A stretch of 36,556 nt of DNA from Nemertoderma westbladi (taxonomy: Eukaryota > Xenacoelomorpha > Nemertodermatida > Nemertodermatidae), in assembly GCA_032718475.1 (NCBI GenBank), contig JAUCBJ010002960.1:1-36556 (forward strand). The letters are read 5' to 3'. A program made the translations under genes and the position numbers. The notes under the pieces are model-generated. The model did no database searches and was not told where the DNA came from. It saw only the letters and a program-made list of their open reading frames with translations. Shown piece after piece: positions 25,638 to 36,556 of this stretch (position 1 is the stretch's first letter; each line of letters begins with the position of its first letter).

Positions 25638-26766
25638 TTAAGATAAACTAAGAACATAACACAATAATAATGTAGTTTAAGTAGAATAAAAATTCAATAA
25701 TTTTTACACCGAAAAAAATATTCAAAAGATTTTACACCGGAAAAAATTCAATAAATTTTACACAACGAAAGTAATACACCCCAACGTTCCCGTATAGTTG
25801 AGGATGTACAAGAATTTATACAGACTGAAAGTAAAACATTTCTGGACGTCAAGTTCCGCCGAAATAGCGAACCTGCGACAAGTCCGATTGTCGTAAGTCG
25901 AAGTCCGAAGTCGTAAGTCCGATTGGATTTCTATTCAGCAATCTATGGTAATTGAACAGAAGAAAATATCTTTTGACTCCTAACCCGAACACAACACAAT
26001 ATCTCCAAGATGATTGGACAAGGGACTTTACACCAAAATGGTGATGAAAATCAGTTAATTCATATATTATGGGAGCGTGCTGCAGATACTATAAAAGTTT
26101 ATGACAGCAACAGTTTAAAACGTAAATCGATACAGACCGCCCTAATTCAAATGTTTTATTACAATATTCTAACATTTTAAGTTTATTACTTTAATTTTTA
26201 TATTCTTATAAAAATGAAGCGCGCTCACGCCCACGCCCACGCCCAATCCAATGCTCTTAATTAGACTGGGTTAATTTACGGTTGTTGTTATCACAAATAG
26301 GCAATTATTAATAATTCTCGGAGATGAAAGGCTGACCTTCCACAGTAAACCCTTCCACTCCGTTTCCGAAAGGAATGCCTGTTCAAGTAGTACGCGAGGT
26401 CAAAAGTGTTTAATTAGATGACAGATGGTGATAAAAAGTTTAAATTAAGGTTAAAAAGTTTAAAAATTAAAAGTAAAAAAGAGTGAAAAGTTAAGATTTT
26501 AGACAGGCCCCTATAACACAACAGTATGCCTACATATTGTTCTGGCCATCAGGCAGTCCAGCTCCAGCAGTCTAGGTCTAGCCATTCTGCCAATTCGCAA
26601 TTAGTTCCAACCAGGCCATGGTTCCAAGTTCTGGTGTTCAGTAGGTACAGCAGTACATAGGTCTGTAGGTGAGTTCAGTTGCATATTGGGATCACATCGA
26701 TATAACGCTGTACCTGTAGGCCTACCGGTGATTTCATTTATTTATGTTGACAATCATCTTCATCAG

Positions 26767-35408
<8,642 letters not shown>

Positions 35409-36556
35409 ATGAACTGTTTCTATATTACTTGGTGCTGATGTTTATGACCTTAATCTTAATTGACCTTTCGTTCAAATAATTCAATCAACAATGTTTGATG
35501 GTGGCAAATGTCTGGCAATATTTAGTACTTGGGATGGGCTGTTCATAATTTTGTAAATGTTCATCATACTTAGTAATATTAGAGACATTTTGGTTTGCGG
35601 TAGTAAATGTGCGATCAGTAATTCAATAATATTTTGTGGTAAATAAGAGTCTATTGTCCGCCAAATATAGCGATCTAAAAGTTTGCCCATCCCTATTCCT
35701 ATATCACAGAAGACGGATTTGTTTCATTCAATCTCTTAAACAGAACATTAGAGGAGGTTATTTATTGTTTCTACACTTAAGTTTTCATTAATAGATTGTA
35801 CATTTAGTTCTTTATTTATATAATGGAGTTAACTCTTAATAATTACTATTTTTCCTTAATTAGCTGTGCTATTTATTAATACGTACTTGGTTAATGTATA
35901 GTTAGATTTTGTAACATTATTAGGCCTAATTGCTGGCTGGTCCTACTCCCTAATAAATATTTTAGATTCTTTAAACATATAAGTGAAACATCGGAATAAT
36001 TGTATTGAGCGTTTCCTTGTAATAGCAAGTTTTCTCAAATCGCGTGTATAATATTCAATATTGATGGTATAACCTATGATTTTGTCTCACCATTAATACA
36101 CCTGTGCAGTAATTTACACGGGAAAGGAAACACAACGACCTTAGTTAACTAACGGGTATGGGGCATATGTCGAAAATAGTTTACTGAGCTATTTAACTAA
36201 TAAATAATTAACTAATCATTAATTAACTAATTAGTTAACCATCATCAACCAGTTAATGGAGTATTTTTGAGTTATTTGTTAACAGCTCGCCTTCCTAAAA
36301 ACTATTTATTTAAACTATAATAGTTTTGTTAACTAAATGTAAATAATATTCAGGTTGATACATGAACACTATCACATAAATATTTAGTTATTTAACTCGG
36401 AAAGCTACCGGTACGGTACATCCACGAGGATAAATATTAAACTTTGCAGCTAAATTTATTATTGGCCCGACGTTTGTTTATAGATGTTTACTCACTGTGG
36501 TTTATTGGTGTTCTAAGGATGTTCTGGGTTTATTATTCTTAATATAGAATAAAGTA
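35409..36556. other. 3' flank of PI4K2
   Basis: AT-rich sequence, probably starting with the PI4K2 3' UTR; the first clear AATAAA is at 35952-35957. A cluster of TTAACTAA-like words lies at 36143-36230. No coding region is supported; the short - strand frame at 35481-35690 has no recognisable motif. Confidence 0.65.

Larger units (their letters stand above)
21836..26766. other. Intergenic region between divergent RFC3 and PI4K2; both promoters must lie here
   Basis: AT-rich sequence with no supported coding region. I cannot place a TATA box or start site for either gene. Contents: a CGCTCGC-rich stretch at 22360-22380; a GTACAGCTGTAC palindrome near 22490; a run of 14 G at 22993-23006; CTGTAGA-like short repeats near 23060-23095; three inverted-repeat structures between 24540 and 25637 (listed separately); a CACGCC triplication near 26227; and several TAGGCCTA palindromes. 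The frame leading into the PI4K2 start is open upstream but has no in-frame ATG. Confidence 0.7.

Noticed and set aside
26686-26766. Longer PI4K2 N-terminus starting at 26686
   Set aside because: Position 26686 is TTG, not ATG. The first ATG in frame is 26767, which gives the expected spacing to ENSPLL.

Overview
This is nuclear DNA from an animal, probably a marine invertebrate. It has spliced genes with GT-AG introns and metazoan gene families, including a collagen prolyl 3-hydroxylase. Spacers are AT-rich, and tandem repeats fill more than half of the window. I cannot name the species. Minisatellites that start exactly at 5' splice sites remind me of a report from amphioxus introns, but that is memory and I could not verify it.

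Layout. (1) Bases 1-2745: the 3' end of a prolyl 3-hydroxylase-like gene (+ strand, two exons), with a 41-bp minisatellite in the intron. (2) 2620-18398: a 15.8-kb satellite of a 49-bp unit (about 320 copies). Its first copy lies in the last coding exon of that gene, and it has a nested higher-order structure. (3) 19369-21835, - strand: a complete RFC3 gene, 356 codons in two exons. Its only intron begins with a 51-bp minisatellite in which almost every unit repeats a consensus 5' splice site. (4) 21836-26766: a spacer between divergently transcribed RFC3 and PI4K2, with two short inverted-repeat transposons and another fold-back. (5) 26767-35408, + strand: a complete type II phosphatidylinositol 4-kinase gene, seven exons, 462 codons. 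Its intron 5 begins with a 47-bp minisatellite of about 46 units, again each carrying a GTAAGT donor. (6) 32914-34203, - strand: an uninterrupted archease gene nested antisense in that same intron, with a long N-terminal extension of 14-residue Trp-Gly repeats. (7) 35409-36556: 3' flank.

The genes are not one pathway: collagen modification in the ER, clamp loading in DNA replication, PI4P synthesis on trans-Golgi and endosomal membranes, and the tRNA-ligase cofactor archease. What links the window is how its repeats sit. Two arrays start at the first base of an intron and multiply its donor site, one seems seeded by the end of a coding exon, and one lies inside coding sequence. Local amplification starting at exon edges is the strongest unexplained theme here.
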